A program made the translations under genes and the position numbers. Under the pieces are notes generated by a model. That model was not told where the DNA came from. It ran no database searches and was given only the letters and a program-made list of their open reading frames with translations. A DNA stretch of 64,000 nucleotides from Gordionus sp. m RMFG-2023. Its lineage: Eukaryota > Nematomorpha > Gordioida > Chordodea > Parachordodidae. Positions 24,012-35,800 of this stretch are shown piece by piece. Numbering within the stretch: the first letter of the stretch is position 1; each line of letters begins with the position of its first letter. Location of the stretch: positions 45,671,366-45,735,365 of the forward strand of contig NC_088777.1 of NCBI RefSeq assembly GCF_954871325.1, written 5' to 3'.

Positions 24012-27000
24012 ATGGAAAGATTAGATTATAGTGAGAAAGATTGGGTATCAAAGGGCATATATATGATACAAGAGGAAAGGATACATGATCCTTGCCCTAG
24101 AGTTTGGATAAATTTGAATGGAAATATGGTATCCATGTTATTTGATACCGGGGCAGCCATATCCGTGATGGGATATGAGAAATATCAGAGTATTTGGTCG
24201 GAAGGGATAATTAAACGGGAGGACATCAAGATCCGTCAGTTGGATGGATCAGAAGTCGCAGTGATGGGAAGGGTGGAGTTAAAGGTGGTATTAGAGAATA
24301 GAGTGGAGATTTTGGACTTATGGATAGTAGATCGAAAAGTAGAGTCAGTAGTGGGATGGGATTGGATCACCCGAATTGGTCCAGATTGTGGTTTTTGGGG
24401 GGTATTCGCATGGTGTGGTGTATTTTTACCTGTTGCAAGATATGAAGAAAATAGAGATATGAATTTGTGGTATGGAGAGAGATTGCCAGGAATTGAAACC
24501 TTTTTGGAAGGGGAAAGGAGAAGAGAGGATAATAGGGTTGTTAGAGACTGTAGGGGAGGTTTTGGGGGGAACTATAGGGGAGATATTGGGGGGAATTTTA
24601 GGGGAGGTATTGGGGGGAACTATAGGGGAGGTTTTGGGGGGAACTATAGGGGAGATATTGGGGGGAATTTTAGGGGAGGTATTGGGGAGAATTATAGGGG
24701 AGGTATCGGGGGGAACTATAGGGGAGATATTGGGGGGAATTTTAGGGGAGGTATTGGGGAGAATTATAGGGGAGGTATCGGGGGGAACTATAGGGGAGGT
24801 ATCGGGGGAAATTATAAGGGAGGTTTCGGGGGGAACTATAGGGGAGGTATCGGGGGAAATTATAAGGGAGGTTTTGGGGGGAACTATAGGGGAGGTATTG
24901 GGGAGAATTTTAGGGGAGGTATTGGAGAGAATTTTAGGAGTTGTCGCGACTTTGGGAGAAAGGAAGAAAGAAATGATACTGAAGAACAGAAAGAAATTCA
25001 TGATCAAGGAAAGTTTGAAGCGGAGCTGGAGAGATTGGCAGATGGGAAAATAATGTTGCCAGAAGAAGAGACTAGAGAAGATGATGATTTGGAACAAGGA
25101 AATACTAAGGGAACACATAGCCAACAAATGGAAATGGATGGAAAGGAAACGAGACGACGGGAAGAGAGGGAATTGCGGGATAGAGAGATAGAATTTGGTA
25201 TGATCAAAGTACAAGAGGGAGTGAGAAACTTGATGAAAAATTACAAGGAGATTTTTGATGAGAAGTTGGGTTGTCTCCGAGATTATGAAGTGGATATCAA
25301 ATTAAAGGAGGGATATGTGCCCAAGTTTTGTGCATTACGTCGGATACCGTTCGAATGGCGAAATGAAGTAGACAAGGAATTGGAGCAGTGGGTGCAGAAG
25401 GGCATTGTTTGTCCAGTGGAATATAGCGAATGGGCAACACCGTTAGTACCCGTGAAGAAGGCCAATGGAAAGCTTCGTTTATGCGCTGATTTTCGGGTCA
25501 CGCTAAACCCGTGGGTTGTGGAGATAAAATATCCGTTACCTCGGATTGAAGAAATATTAGCTAATTTAAAGGGTAGCATATATTTTTCAAAGGTGGACTT
25601 TTCGAACGCTTACTTACAATTGAAGGTGAAACCCGAGGTACAAAAGCTATTAACGATCACGACTCCGAAGGGATTGTATGCCTTCTGTAGATTGCCGTTT
25701 GGACTTAGCGTGTCGGCTCCAATTTTTCAACGAACGATGGCGGCAGTTTTTCAAGGACTAGAGGGAGTATTTTACTACATGGATGACGTATTAGTGATGG
25801 GAAAGACTCCCGAGCAACACGAACGAAGATTGGAGGAGGTGTTCAAAAGGATCCAGGATAAAGGATTGCGGGCAAGCGTTGAAAAAAGTGTGTTGGGAGT
25901 ATCAGAAATCGTATATTTGGGGCATAAAATCAATGGGAAAGAGGTCAGACCTTTAGACAAAAATATGGCAAATATAACAAGCATGTTGAAGCCTAATAAT
26001 AAAGTGGAAGTACAAGCTTTCTTGGGAATGGTGAATTATTATCACCGTTTTGTGGAAGGCTTCGCGCAGATAGCGGCGCCGTTGTATAAATTGTTAAAGA
26101 AAGGAGAAAGATTTGAATGGAAGATTGAACAGGAGGAGGCTTTTGAGGAGTTGAAATTGAGGATTGGAAGGGAACCAGTACTAGTGTGTTTTGATAACGA
26201 TGTGCCAGTGATATTGGCCGTTGATGCTTCGAATAGGGGTGTGGGTGGAGCGCTATTACATTGTATAGACGAATTGGAGAGACCTATTTTATTTTTCTCA
26301 AGAATCTTTAGAGAGGCCGAGACAAGATATTCAGTGATCGAGCAAGAAGCGCTAGCGGTTATATTTGGATTGACTAAATGTCGGGAATACTTGATCGGAC
26401 GTCGATTTGTCATATATACGGATCACAAGCCCTTGGTTCATCTTTTCAGAAAGGACAACAAGGAGCTCATGTTGTCGCCTAGGTTGCAGCGATGGCTATT
26501 GCTGGTAGGCAGTTTCGACGTGCAAGTGAAATACCGACGAGGAAGAGAAAATTACTTACCGGATATTCTTTCTAGATGTGGAGCGGGAGAGGATTGCGAA
26601 ACGAGTAGGTCGAAAGATATGGATGAAGAGGATGAGCACGGGTTGATTAGAGCGATAGTCGGAATATCTAAAGGAGGACCAGTTGCATGGGAACAACTCA
26701 AAAATGCTACTTTAAAAGATCGCGAGTTGACGAGAATCAAAGCGTGCATATTGGGTCGGAAGCAATGGCGAGATGGGGACAAGAAGTTCAAGCAAGTGGA
26801 GAAAGAGCTAACGATAGTGGACGAGTGTGTGGTACGAGGAAGTCGGGGAGTGGTGCCGTCCAGATTGCGGGAGGCAGTAAAGGCAATGATCCATGCTGGA
26901 CATCAGGGTATGGAACGAATGAAACAATGGGGGCGGGAATACGTATGGTGGCCTGGCATGAATAAAGAAATCGAGAATATGGTGAGAAGTTGTGAAATGT

Positions 27001-27773
27001 GTAATTCATGGGCAAGTATGCCTCGAAAGGACAAGAAAAGTATTTGGCCTAGGGCTACTCAACCATGGGAAAGAGTACACTTAGACTTTTTCGACTTCGA
27101 AAATAAAATATATCTCCTCGTAGTGGACGCTTACTCAAAATGGGTAGAGTATCAAGAAGTAAAGGGGTTAACAACGCAAGTAGTAATTAAGACGTTAAAA
27201 GATCTTTGGGCAAAGTTTGGGGTAGCGGAAATAGTCGTGTCGGATGGAGGACCCGCTTTTATAAGTAAACAATTTAAAGTTTTTTGTACTGAAACTGGGG
27301 CGAGACACATTTTGGCACCTCCTTACCACCCAAGCTCAAATGGGCAGGCGGAAAGGATGGTGGCGGTGGTAAAGAGTTGGTTGAGGAAGTCGAAATATGG
27401 GGGTGGAGAGATTTGGATAGCGATTGCGTATTATAACAATAGTCGAAAGGGAGAGGAATTGTCCCCAGCAGAAAAGTTTTTGGGCCGTAGAACTCGTATT
27501 CAGTTGGATTTCTTAAGACCCAAACCGGCGCAGGAGGAAAATTCAATGGATAATCAGTGTGAATTTGTGAATGGTCAGACCGTATGGGCGAGAATTTTTG
27601 GAGGTACCCGAAAATGGGAGTCAGGAATAATTATACAGAACATGGGGCATAAAATGGTGAGAGTAAAATTCGTGGACGGAAAGGAAGGAGTTAGACACGT
27701 AGAACAGATACGGAAGAGAGTAGAGTCTGAAAGATTGAGATCTAGCCATGATGCGGCGAGGAGAGAGGGATAG
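24012..27773 (+). CDS. pol polyprotein of the gypsy element (PR-RT-RNase H-IN)
   Basis: 1253 codons. In order: an aspartic protease (LFDTGAAISVMG, about residue 45), a glycine/arginine-rich repeat region (about 185-315), reverse transcriptase (LRLCADFRVTLNP, FSKVDFSNAYLQLK, YYMDDVLVMG), RNase H (ILAVDASNRGVGGAL, IYTDHKPL), an HHCC-type integrase zinc finger (HAGHQGMERM followed by CEMCNSW) and the integrase core (HLDFFDF, VVSDGGPAF, PSSNGQAERMV). The catalytic motifs are recognisable throughout. The glycine-rich insert between protease and RT is unusual. Confidence 0.95.
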   Translation: MERLDYSEKDWVSKGIYMIQEERIHDPCPRVWINLNGNMVSMLFDTGAAISVMGYEKYQSIWSEGIIKREDIKIRQLDGSEVAVMGRVELKVVLENRVEILDLWIVDRKVESVVGWDWITRIGPDCGFWGVFAWCGVFLPVARYEENRDMNLWYGERLPGIETFLEGERRREDNRVVRDCRGGFGGNYRGDIGGNFRGGIGGNYRGGFGGNYRGDIGGNFRGGIGENYRGGIGGNYRGDIGGNFRGGIGENYRGGIGGNYRGGIGGNYKGGFGGNYRGGIGGNYKGGFGGNYRGGIGENFRGGIGENFRSCRDFGRKEERNDTEEQKEIHDQGKFEAELERLADGKIMLPEEETREDDDLEQGNTKGTHSQQMEMDGKETRRREERELRDREIEFGMIKVQEGVRNLMKNYKEIFDEKLGCLRDYEVDIKLKEGYVPKFCALRRIPFEWRNEVDKELEQWVQKGIVCPVEYSEWATPLVPVKKANGKLRLCADFRVTLNPWVVEIKYPLPRIEEILANLKGSIYFSKVDFSNAYLQLKVKPEVQKLLTITTPKGLYAFCRLPFGLSVSAPIFQRTMAAVFQGLEGVFYYMDDVLVMGKTPEQHERRLEEVFKRIQDKGLRASVEKSVLGVSEIVYLGHKINGKEVRPLDKNMANITSMLKPNNKVEVQAFLGMVNYYHRFVEGFAQIAAPLYKLLKKGERFEWKIEQEEAFEELKLRIGREPVLVCFDNDVPVILAVDASNRGVGGALLHCIDELERPILFFSRIFREAETRYSVIEQEALAVIFGLTKCREYLIGRRFVIYTDHKPLVHLFRKDNKELMLSPRLQRWLLLVGSFDVQVKYRRGRENYLPDILSRCGAGEDCETSRSKDMDEEDEHGLIRAIVGISKGGPVAWEQLKNATLKDRELTRIKACILGRKQWRDGDKKFKQVEKELTIVDECVVRGSRGVVPSRLREAVKAMIHAGHQGMERMKQWGREYVWWPGMNKEIENMVRSCEMCNSWASMPRKDKKSIWPRATQPWERVHLDFFDFENKIYLLVVDAYSKWVEYQEVKGLTTQVVIKTLKDLWAKFGVAEIVVSDGGPAFISKQFKVFCTETGARHILAPPYHPSSNGQAERMVAVVKSWLRKSKYGGGEIWIAIAYYNNSRKGEELSPAEKFLGRRTRIQLDFLRPKPAQEENSMDNQCEFVNGQTVWARIFGGTRKWESGIIIQNMGHKMVRVKFVDGKEGVRHVEQIRKRVESERLRSSHDAARREG
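24555..24950 (+). repeat. 24-bp minisatellite inside pol (GGNYRGGI repeats)
   Basis: About sixteen 24-bp units encode eight-residue repeats of the GGNYRGGI/GGNFRGDI type, RGG-box-like. Because the unit length is a multiple of three and the units lack stops, two other frames (one per strand) are also open; those are shadows. Confidence 0.9.
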
Positions 27774-27929
27774 ATATCTTAGCAATTCTCGAGTTAAAGC
27801 ACATAGAAAATAATAATACTAATAATGATAATTAACCCAAGATGATAATACCTCCGCAGTTCCGAGATTAAATCAAATTCAATTTTAATTTTTTTTTGTA
27901 TGTTCAAGGGTTTTCATTTAATGGGGGCG

Positions 27930-28358
27930 TGTTATAAATAGTTTTATTATTTTTTTGTATGAGTCATGAAATATTTTTTTTTGTTTGAAATTTTATTTTT
28001 AATATTTTTTTTTAGTTTCGCGCAGTCATCTTGAACGTCATTATATAAATATTTTTTGTTTGAAATTTTATTTTTAATATTTTTTTGTTTCGCGCAGTCA
28101 TCTTGAACGTCATTATATAAATATTTTTAATATTTATTATGTAAAAAAAAATAAATAATAATTTAATATTTATAAAAAAAATAATAATCTTATATAAACT
28201 AAAAAAAAAGTGGAAATTCATTATTATTATCAATTATATTTTTTTATATTTATTGTTTTAAAGAAAAATAAAACCAATTTATTCAAAAAAAAAAAGGGGT
28301 AAAAAAATAAATAAATATACTGTTAAGTTAAACATTTCTGTACGGTGAAATTTTGAAA
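27930..28358 (+). repeat. 3' LTR of the gypsy element
   Basis: 429 bp, starting TGTTATAAATAG after a purine tract (AATGGGGGCG). The extra 76 bp relative to the 5' copy is a direct internal duplication around TTTCGCGCAGTCATCTTG. Confidence 0.9.
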
Positions 28359-28545
28359 ATTATCTTTGATTATAAACATTCATCCTTTTTGATTTTATCA
28401 TCACCTATAAAAAATAAAATATATTTACATTAGCATAGATTATATATAATATCATAATTTTTATAATATGTCTTATATAAGGCCTGTTCTTTATACAATA
28501 TAATTTTTAAAAATAAAAGAAGATATAAATATTAATTTACATGAC

Positions 28546-31500
28546 TTATTGATTATTAAATTGTATTGCTTTTGTAAGATTTTGCCTCATACCAGTTCTC
28601 AATTCCTGGTTTCTCAAGTCAGCAAAATGAAAAAATCTAATATTTAAATATCTTTAAAAAAATAGTATAAAACTAATAAATGATTACCTTTGAACAATTA
28701 ATTTTACAAGAATTTGAAAATGGCTGTAACCAATCTCATGTTCATTAATATGTTCAGTAAGATCAATAAAAATATTTGTACCAATTATTGTGGAAAAAAC
28801 CAACACTTCCATTTTTTTAATAATATTTTTACGTTTAATATCATTTTGATAAGTTCTAAATGAACTTTCACAAATTCGGCATAATATAGACATACTAGAT
28901 GAAGGAATCACTAACCCCCCATTATTTTTAAAATTTATGAGCATATTATTTATATTATTATCAATATATGAATCACTGACCATTGCATTAATGCAAACAT
29001 CACATCGTACCTTTTTTTCTTTAATAAGTTGTTGTACTATATATCCCGAAATATAAGTTGTTACATTATCTAAATATAATGATAATTTTGGGATATGAGG
29101 ATTTGTTTGGCTAAAATAATAAGATAATGCCTGGGGTATTATTGGATTTGAAATAGTTTTGATAGAATTAAAATCATCGTCATGATTATTTTGAAAATTT
29201 GAACATATTAATTGAGTATTATCTAAGGAAATGCAATTTCCTGTAATTGTAGCATCCAATTTTGCCATTAAGGAAATGCGAACAGCAGATCGAACCTGAT
29301 ATGCTGATGGATTATCATTAAATCCACCTCTGCTACGAATACTACAAAAATATAATTCTAGGTGGTCTTGAGAGGTTTTATATGTTAAAAAGAACCTTAA
29401 AAAATTGTTATATTATAGCTTTATGAATAACTCTTGTTATAAATTAAATATAATACTTCATTTTTGGGGTTTCCCCAGTTAATAATTCCTTCCCCATTTC
29501 CAGGATGCTTTTCATAGAAAGAATTAACCCTTCTACACATGTTTTTTTATTAGACTTATAGACATAAGTTCCATTTGTTAACTTGAGTGATTTTAAAGTT
29601 TTAATGCACTTGTCAAAATGATTTTCATAATCTGCAATTGTATTATTATATAAAGGGGCTTTATATCCTTTACCAAGACAATTTCTTGTATTAAGATAAT
29701 CAAACATTCTATAAGTTATTCATAAATTTATATCATAATTTTTATTTTACTGATCTATCATCAATATAAAATTAATTGTACCATCACAATTTTCAAATCC
29801 AGGAATCTCCTGATGCTGGGCAAAAAGAAGGCTATTTGCAACAGATGCACTAAAAACTTGAACAGCAAGTTTTACCTTAAAAAATATTTAATAATTATAT
29901 ATTTATTATCAAACTTTCATTTTTTGTTTGTGGAAAGCAATATGTGCTTTGCGCAATTTATTTGCAGCACGTAAACCTTCGCACTCCTGCAATTTGTGTA
30001 AATTTTGTATATGCTTCCAATCTATTAACTATAAATACAAAATAAATATTTAACCAAATTTAGCTAGCTACCTCTCCATTTGATTCATTTATTAAAATTT
30101 CCTCCTCCGCTAATAGATTTCTAAGTAATTTGAGCATATGACAAACATCTAGTAACATGTATATTTTTTCTGATTCATAAAATTCCAGCTCAATATATGG
30201 AATGATATTATCAGGATCCATACTAACACCAAGCAGTTTGCTCATTTTTTTATTAACAGCACAACCATCACATACTATGGCCTTACAGATAACTCCTGTT
30301 TCATTTATATTGAACAATGCAACTCTCACTAAATTAGCTAGGATATCTGAATTCATTTGTGAAACTAGAAAATAGGCTATTGGCATTTTCCAGCTGCTAT
30401 TAAGACATGTAGCCATAAGAAACAGTGCCTTTGTTGCTTCTGGACAAGATTTATCTTCCTTTGTTGATTTTGTCCCATCACCTAAATCAACATAACCATG
30501 ATATTCTGCTTTGTGGGGGTCATAATCTATTTGTGTTTTAATATGCATTTCATCAAGGCTAAGTACACAATATAACTGCTTTTCTGATTTTTTTTGGTAG
30601 CTTTTAATTTGGGTAAATGAAATAGAAAGGAAACCTTTATTTTATTTAATTTATTTTTTTTAAAATTATTATAATAAACCTGGCATGATTTCAATCTTGC
30701 GACTCCATGCCCTTAATGTGGATTCCGAAGGCATACAAAAGTGTGATTTGAGATATCTGTAAGCCTTAGGTGAATAAAAATGCATAGTCAATGCAAATTG
30801 ACGGAATTCACATGTATATATTTTTTTTTGTGGGTTTGAGATGCCTCCACTGTGTATATGTGTTTTAAGGAATATAGCAGATGTCCCTGTAAAGTGCCTG
30901 TCTATAATATTTTCGACATCATCTGATAACAAATTTTCATCTTTTAGTGAAGTGATTATTGTTTGTAAATTGATTATTTTATTTTTTCCTCTTTTTGAGC
31001 TCCTATAATAAGCATGTGCTCTTTTTTTTAAGCGTTTAATTATAGCCTCTTGGTAAATAATTTTTCTTTTTAATGTTTCATATGTCGCGGAATAATTATG
31101 ATCATTTGTTATATGTATAATTGGATCTTTTTCATATAATATATCACTTTTTAATGGTGTTTGTATATTTGAATAAACATTCGTTATCTAAAAAGTATAT
31201 ATTTTAAAATATTGTTTTAACTATGTAATGATATTGTTAACATACATCATGAAGTGGCTTAGATATACTAAATATCGATGGAATAGAATCTTCCTTCAAT
31301 AAAATCTTTCCAGATATAGTTTGAATGAAACAAGTATTTTTAAAATGCCTTCCACAAATAATACTATATTTATTAGGCATAAAATTTTTTCTATTTATAG
31401 CATGTAACCATTTTTCCAATAATTCTTTGGATTTTATGGAAATCTATATTTAAAAATAGGTGAATAATAATGAGTAAAATATAAGATATATTTATGACAT

Positions 31501-31966
31501 TGATACAAAGATAGATAGTATATAACAATCAATATTAATATCAGATCAGTTATTAGTAATATAGTATTGAATCAGTGAAAATTTGTTGATTGGCAGAGCC
31601 TCTATTAATATATATATGGTTTACATATTTCTTACAAATATTTAAAAATGAAACTGTATCATAGTAAATATGTATTTTAAAAATGGCTAACTTAATATTT
31701 TATCCAGAAAAATATTTAGGCAAAGTTCAAAATAGAAATCTTATCAACTCAAGAGGAAGAAGCATTATTTGTCCTAGCAGTAAAAATGAGAAAACTTTAT
31801 ATTTTTACTAAATAAGGATTTTTTTTCAATGTTTGTAGCTTATTAATGCTTTATGTAATAAATATGTTGCATATAAAAAATAATATATATACTTATGATA
31901 AGAAATATGTGTATTAGATTCCATTTTATTTGTTTTATTACAATTATGAACACAGCACACTCCCAT
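28546..31966 (-). CDS. THAP9/P-element-like transposase (nine exons)
   Basis: Catalyses cut-and-paste transposition. Minus-strand exons: 31966-31893, 31443-31246, 31187-30680, 30634-30072, 30028-29915, 29875-29751, 29708-29457, 29395-28688, 28636-28546; together about 877 codons, close to human THAP9 (903, from memory). Exons 1-2 encode the DNA-binding THAP finger (MGVCCVHNC, then IICGRHF). Exon 3 has a basic coiled-coil stretch and MPSESTLRAW; exon 4 has SLDEM (first catalytic Asp), KAIVCDGCAVNK and CHMLKLLRN; exon 5 DWKHIQNLHKLQ; exon 7 LNTRNCLGKGYK; exon 8 SQDHLELYF, SIRSRGGFN and a CxxC pair. All joins from exon 2 onward keep frame. The exon 1 to exon 2 join does not: phase 2 meets phase 0, with TTTCCA then TAA, so a small indel or different splicing affects the finger. 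Intron 1 contains repeat insertions. Confidence 0.9.
31500..31760. repeat. Repeat insertions within transposase intron 1
   Basis: 31525-31615 is a copy of the ATCGG-family end seen at 10090-10195; 31680-31760 (AAAATGGCTAACTTAATATT and following) resembles half of the palindromic family at 42.1 and 54.2 kb. Both are younger than, or captured by, the transposon. Confidence 0.5.
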
Positions 31967-32289
31967 TATCTAAATAAAATAATAAATGATAGTGATATTA
32001 AAAGATCTGTTTTGCATGTATCCTAAGATGCATTAACATAAGATTTATAAATCCGTGCAGAATTAAGTTAAACTATATTTTAAAAAATTAAAAGGTGGGT
32101 TAGTCATAGATTCATTTTTTAAATATAATCACCTAGTCCACATTCATAAAAAAAGTCTTATGAAAATTTAAGAATAAAAGATACTATAAAATATTATATC
32201 ATAAATCGAAACCTTTAAAACTAAATTATCGTAGTAGACTTGTTTTCTATATATTAATATTTCTTGCTGACAAATAATGGATAACCAAA

Positions 32290-32370
32290 CTACAAAATGG
32301 CGCTACAGCTGATTACAATGTGTGGACACTTTTATAATGCATTGAATGAATGAATCGTCAATCTATAGTT
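32290..32370 (-). repeat. Right terminal inverted repeat of the P-like transposon
   Basis: Read inward on the minus strand from 32370: AACTATAGATTGACGATTCA, ending GTAGCGCCATTTTGTAG. It is about ten bases longer than the left copy because of an ATTCATTCA-type expansion. Confidence 0.88.
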
Positions 32371-32378
32371 ATATATAT

Positions 32379-32854
32379 ATCATTGGTTAATATTGAAAAA
32401 GATTTAACAAAAATAATTATGCTAAAATCATTTCTATTGGTCCCACTATATATTGATTCACTTTTTCTCATAGCGTTTCCTTTGAATTATACGATATTTG
32501 ATATTCAAATTTCTTTAATTATCATCAGTGTTATTAATTTAATTTTAACTTTAAAATAAAAACAGTTTTAAATTATAAATTAGGAAACACTGTAATCCTG
32601 TTCTTTTTTTTATAGCTAGAGACGTATCTGTAAGTCGAAAGCATAATAAAAATAATTGTCGAGAGGGAGCATAATAATTTAAGTTTTCATATTAGAGGTA
32701 ATAAATTTTTAGAGAATTATAAAATTTCTAAATAATATAGACATTTTATATTTTTATCAAATAAGTCATATTCTTTACACTGTCGTTATCTATATGTTGA
32801 TACTTAATACTTCTCAATTTTATTATACACCTATCCCAACATATGTAAAATAAA
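32379..32854 (+). other. Upstream region of GBE1
   Basis: About 480 bases separate the transposon's right target duplication from the GBE1 ATG. They hold no recognisable exon or clear promoter motif; any promoter is presumably here, so the transposon insertion lies directly next to it. Confidence 0.4.
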
Positions 32855-35800
32855 ATGTTAAAGGGTCAAGATTTTGGTGTAGATATCAAAAATGAAAATA
32901 TAAGCAATATAAGGCCTCATCAAAATAATATAACCAACAAAATTTGCCCACACACCAATCCTAATTTAAATATACTTGAGAATAGTAAATCTCCATCAAA
33001 TTTGAAACATTTATTTGAATTAGATGGGTACTTAAAATCTTATGAAAAAGAGATATGTAGGAGGTTGGTATTCATTTATTAAAATTATCCACAATTAATT
33101 TTAGATATGAAGTCTTTAGTAATACACTATCAAAAATTGATCAGGTTGAGGGTTCATTGGATAAATTTTCAAGAGGTTATCAAGAATATGGCATTCAAGT
33201 GACACCTGAGAATGGTATCAGATGTCTGGAATGGGCACCTGGGGCTAAGGCTTTATATTTAAGAGGAGATTTTAGTAAATATAAATTATTTATTGTTTTA
33301 TTCTCAATTAATTATATTTTTATTTATAAATAAATTACTTTGGACATATTTTATTTATTTATAATAAAATATATGCCATAAGTATGAGCTATTAATAACT
33401 ATATAATATCGTCAAGCATATTTGAACATTTGTTAAGATTGGATTATGATACTGAGTATAAATTGGGAAAAGCTCAATTTGGGTGAATTTTTAAAAATGG
33501 CCCAATTAAGTTTATTAGCTAAATAATATTATCTAAGCCTGGAGGTTTTGCTCATAGGTGACAGAAATGTTTTGATTTTTATTTGCCAAATCTCAAGGTT
33601 ACAGAATATTATTTTGACTAAAAATTTTAATTGGGCCATTTTTAAAAATTTACCCAAATCAGGCTTAATATTTAATTATTGTAAAGTACAACATTGATTG
33701 TCAAATACCAACTTGTATTAAAAATGAACGTTTGTAGATTATAATTTAAGAATTTATATATCTATTGTTTTTTACTTTCTCATATAATTTTAGTTACATT
33801 GTGTTATATTTCCAACATATAGTGTCCTTTTCCAATAACTTTAAAAAAAACACTAGTATATTTTTTTATATTTAGATTATTTATTTGGCTTAAAAGAAAT
33901 TATAATTATTATATACAAATTTTCTATTTATTTATTTTATCTCTAGACAAAAAATAAAATTTTACAAAAATAAAAGTTTTTTATAATAATTTTTTATCTA
34001 TTTTTAACAATTGATGAAAATTTTGGTTAGATAAACAATAGTGCTTAGTGCTCAACACAGCCTTCACTGTGCTAAACACACTTTCAACTAGTGCAGAGAA
34101 AGGTAGGGCTATTTCATAAATAAAAATTTTAATTGAGAGGGAATTTATTAAATATTTAAAGAATAATTTTTTATTTCATAAAAAATTTTTAGATCATTGA
34201 CACAAGAATTTTTATTAAGATTCTTGTCGATTTTTTTAAAATACTTTATCAGAATTTAATCTGGCAAATTGTGTTATTTAAAGAAACCAAATCTGAGTTT
34301 TGTTTGTATTTGTCAAATTCTTTTCTCACACTGAAAACAAGACTTATGCCTTTAATTTTCTTTGTTGGGTAAAAAAAATGTTTCTTTGACCAGGGCAGAG
34401 TTAAAAATCCTCATCTGAAAAGAAAAAAGTATTATTGACATTAATTCTTTATAAAATAAAAAATACATTAATTCTTTATAAAATAAAAAAATTTATAATA
34501 AAGAATATGAATTCACATATCTTGGTATTCAATATTAATTAGATTAACAATCTTGAATGTATAAAATTCAACAAAAATGTAATATAAAATAAAAATGAAG
34601 AACCTTGATCTGAAATTACAGCTTAAATTATTTATGAAATTTTTTTAAAAAAATTTTTTTTATTCCATTAAGGAAAAATTTAAAGTAACGTTTTGCGACA
34701 CCATTACTCAAAAAATAGAAGCCCTTTACTGGTTAATTCTTATCTTTTGAAACACGTAACAGATGGCGTTCTTTTTTCTTAAGAAAAGTAACGCCGTTAA
34801 TTGACGTTACTTTACACCACTTGAAATTTAGTATATTTATAAAATAATGTCAAAACTTATTTAGTTTTAATGCTTCAGAAAATATTGACAATTGTTAAAT
34901 ATAAAGATATGGCAACTCAATTTTAGAACAAGTGGTCTGGTCACTTTATTATATTTTTTTAGTTGAGTAATTCAATAACAATTATGATCAATCTTTATTT
35001 TATTTTTTGTTTGAGGATGGCTACAATGTGGTTGGATTGTATAAATTGCATAGATGAGCCAACACCCCATTCCCCCTTTTTAGTCGATTAAAATTTATAC
35101 AGTATCATTATTTGTTAAAATTTAAAGTTATTTTCATTAATAAAAGAACTTCCAAAACTGATTTATTTTTCATAATCGATAATATATTTAAGGAGCGCAT
35201 CTGCGCACAAATTGAGCGTTCATTTTGTCATTTTTAATTTAAAAAACTGATACCTCCCTTATTTTAAATTGAAGAGGGATTTAATTTTATAACAGATGAT
35301 GTATGCTAATTTGGAACAAAAACATGTGAGACGTAAATTATATTTAAAAAGAACCACGAAAGGAAAAAGAAAACCAATTCGCGTTTTTTTAAAATGGTTT
35401 TTTATCGCTTAAACAGTAATTTGACCAATTTCCGCGATACCACTCGAAATGCTTTAGTTGCGTTTACAACACAGCGTTTAAACGCTACAATTTTCGCGCA
35501 CTAAAACACCTAATTCCTTATGGAAAAAAAGAGGATACATTTTTTTTTCACCCATTTTTTAAATTTCCATAATATTGATTATTATCATTTTTTTTATAAT
35601 AAAAAATAATAATAAATTTCTGGAGAAAATTGGGAATCTAACCTTGACCTTAGTTTTTGGAGACTTTGGAAAATTAACCATATTTGCTGTTTTCCCAAAA
35701 TAAAACATTTTACTACACACTAATATGCTCCGTGTTAGTAGTGTTCTATAGCTTTAAAACAGCACCATCACCTAGTGATGTTTTTAAAAAAACTTTGATT

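Larger units (their letters stand above)
21929..28358 (+). mobile_element. Ty3/gypsy-family LTR retrotransposon inside the P-like element
   Basis: The 6.4-kb element has direct long terminal repeats, a tRNA primer site, gag with zinc knuckles and one long pol frame ordered protease, reverse transcriptase, RNase H, integrase, which is the Ty3/gypsy order. It is flanked by the 5-bp duplication ATTAT (21924-21928 and 28359-28363). The two LTRs look almost identical apart from one internal duplication and homopolymer lengths, so the insertion is recent and clearly younger than the P-like host. It looks structurally whole. No envelope gene is seen. Confidence 0.93.
20586..32378 (-). mobile_element. 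P-superfamily (THAP9-like) DNA transposon, interrupted by a gypsy element
   Basis: Inverted ends at 20594-20663 and 32290-32370 begin AACTATAGATTGACGAT and end inside with ATCAGCTGTAGCGCCATTTTG; they differ by a few substitutions and small indels. ATATATAT lies directly outside each end (20586-20593 and 32371-32378), the 8-bp duplication expected of P elements, although the AT run makes the exact register ambiguous. The transposase gene reads leftward from 31966 to 28546. Without the gypsy insertion the element is about 5.3 kb. The left 1.3 kb (20664-21923) is noncoding 3' sequence. Confidence 0.9.

Noticed and set aside
24426-25214. Long open frames overlapping pol on the other strand and in another frame
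   Set aside because: They exist because the 24-bp minisatellite has no stops in these frames; the protease-RT frame is the real one.
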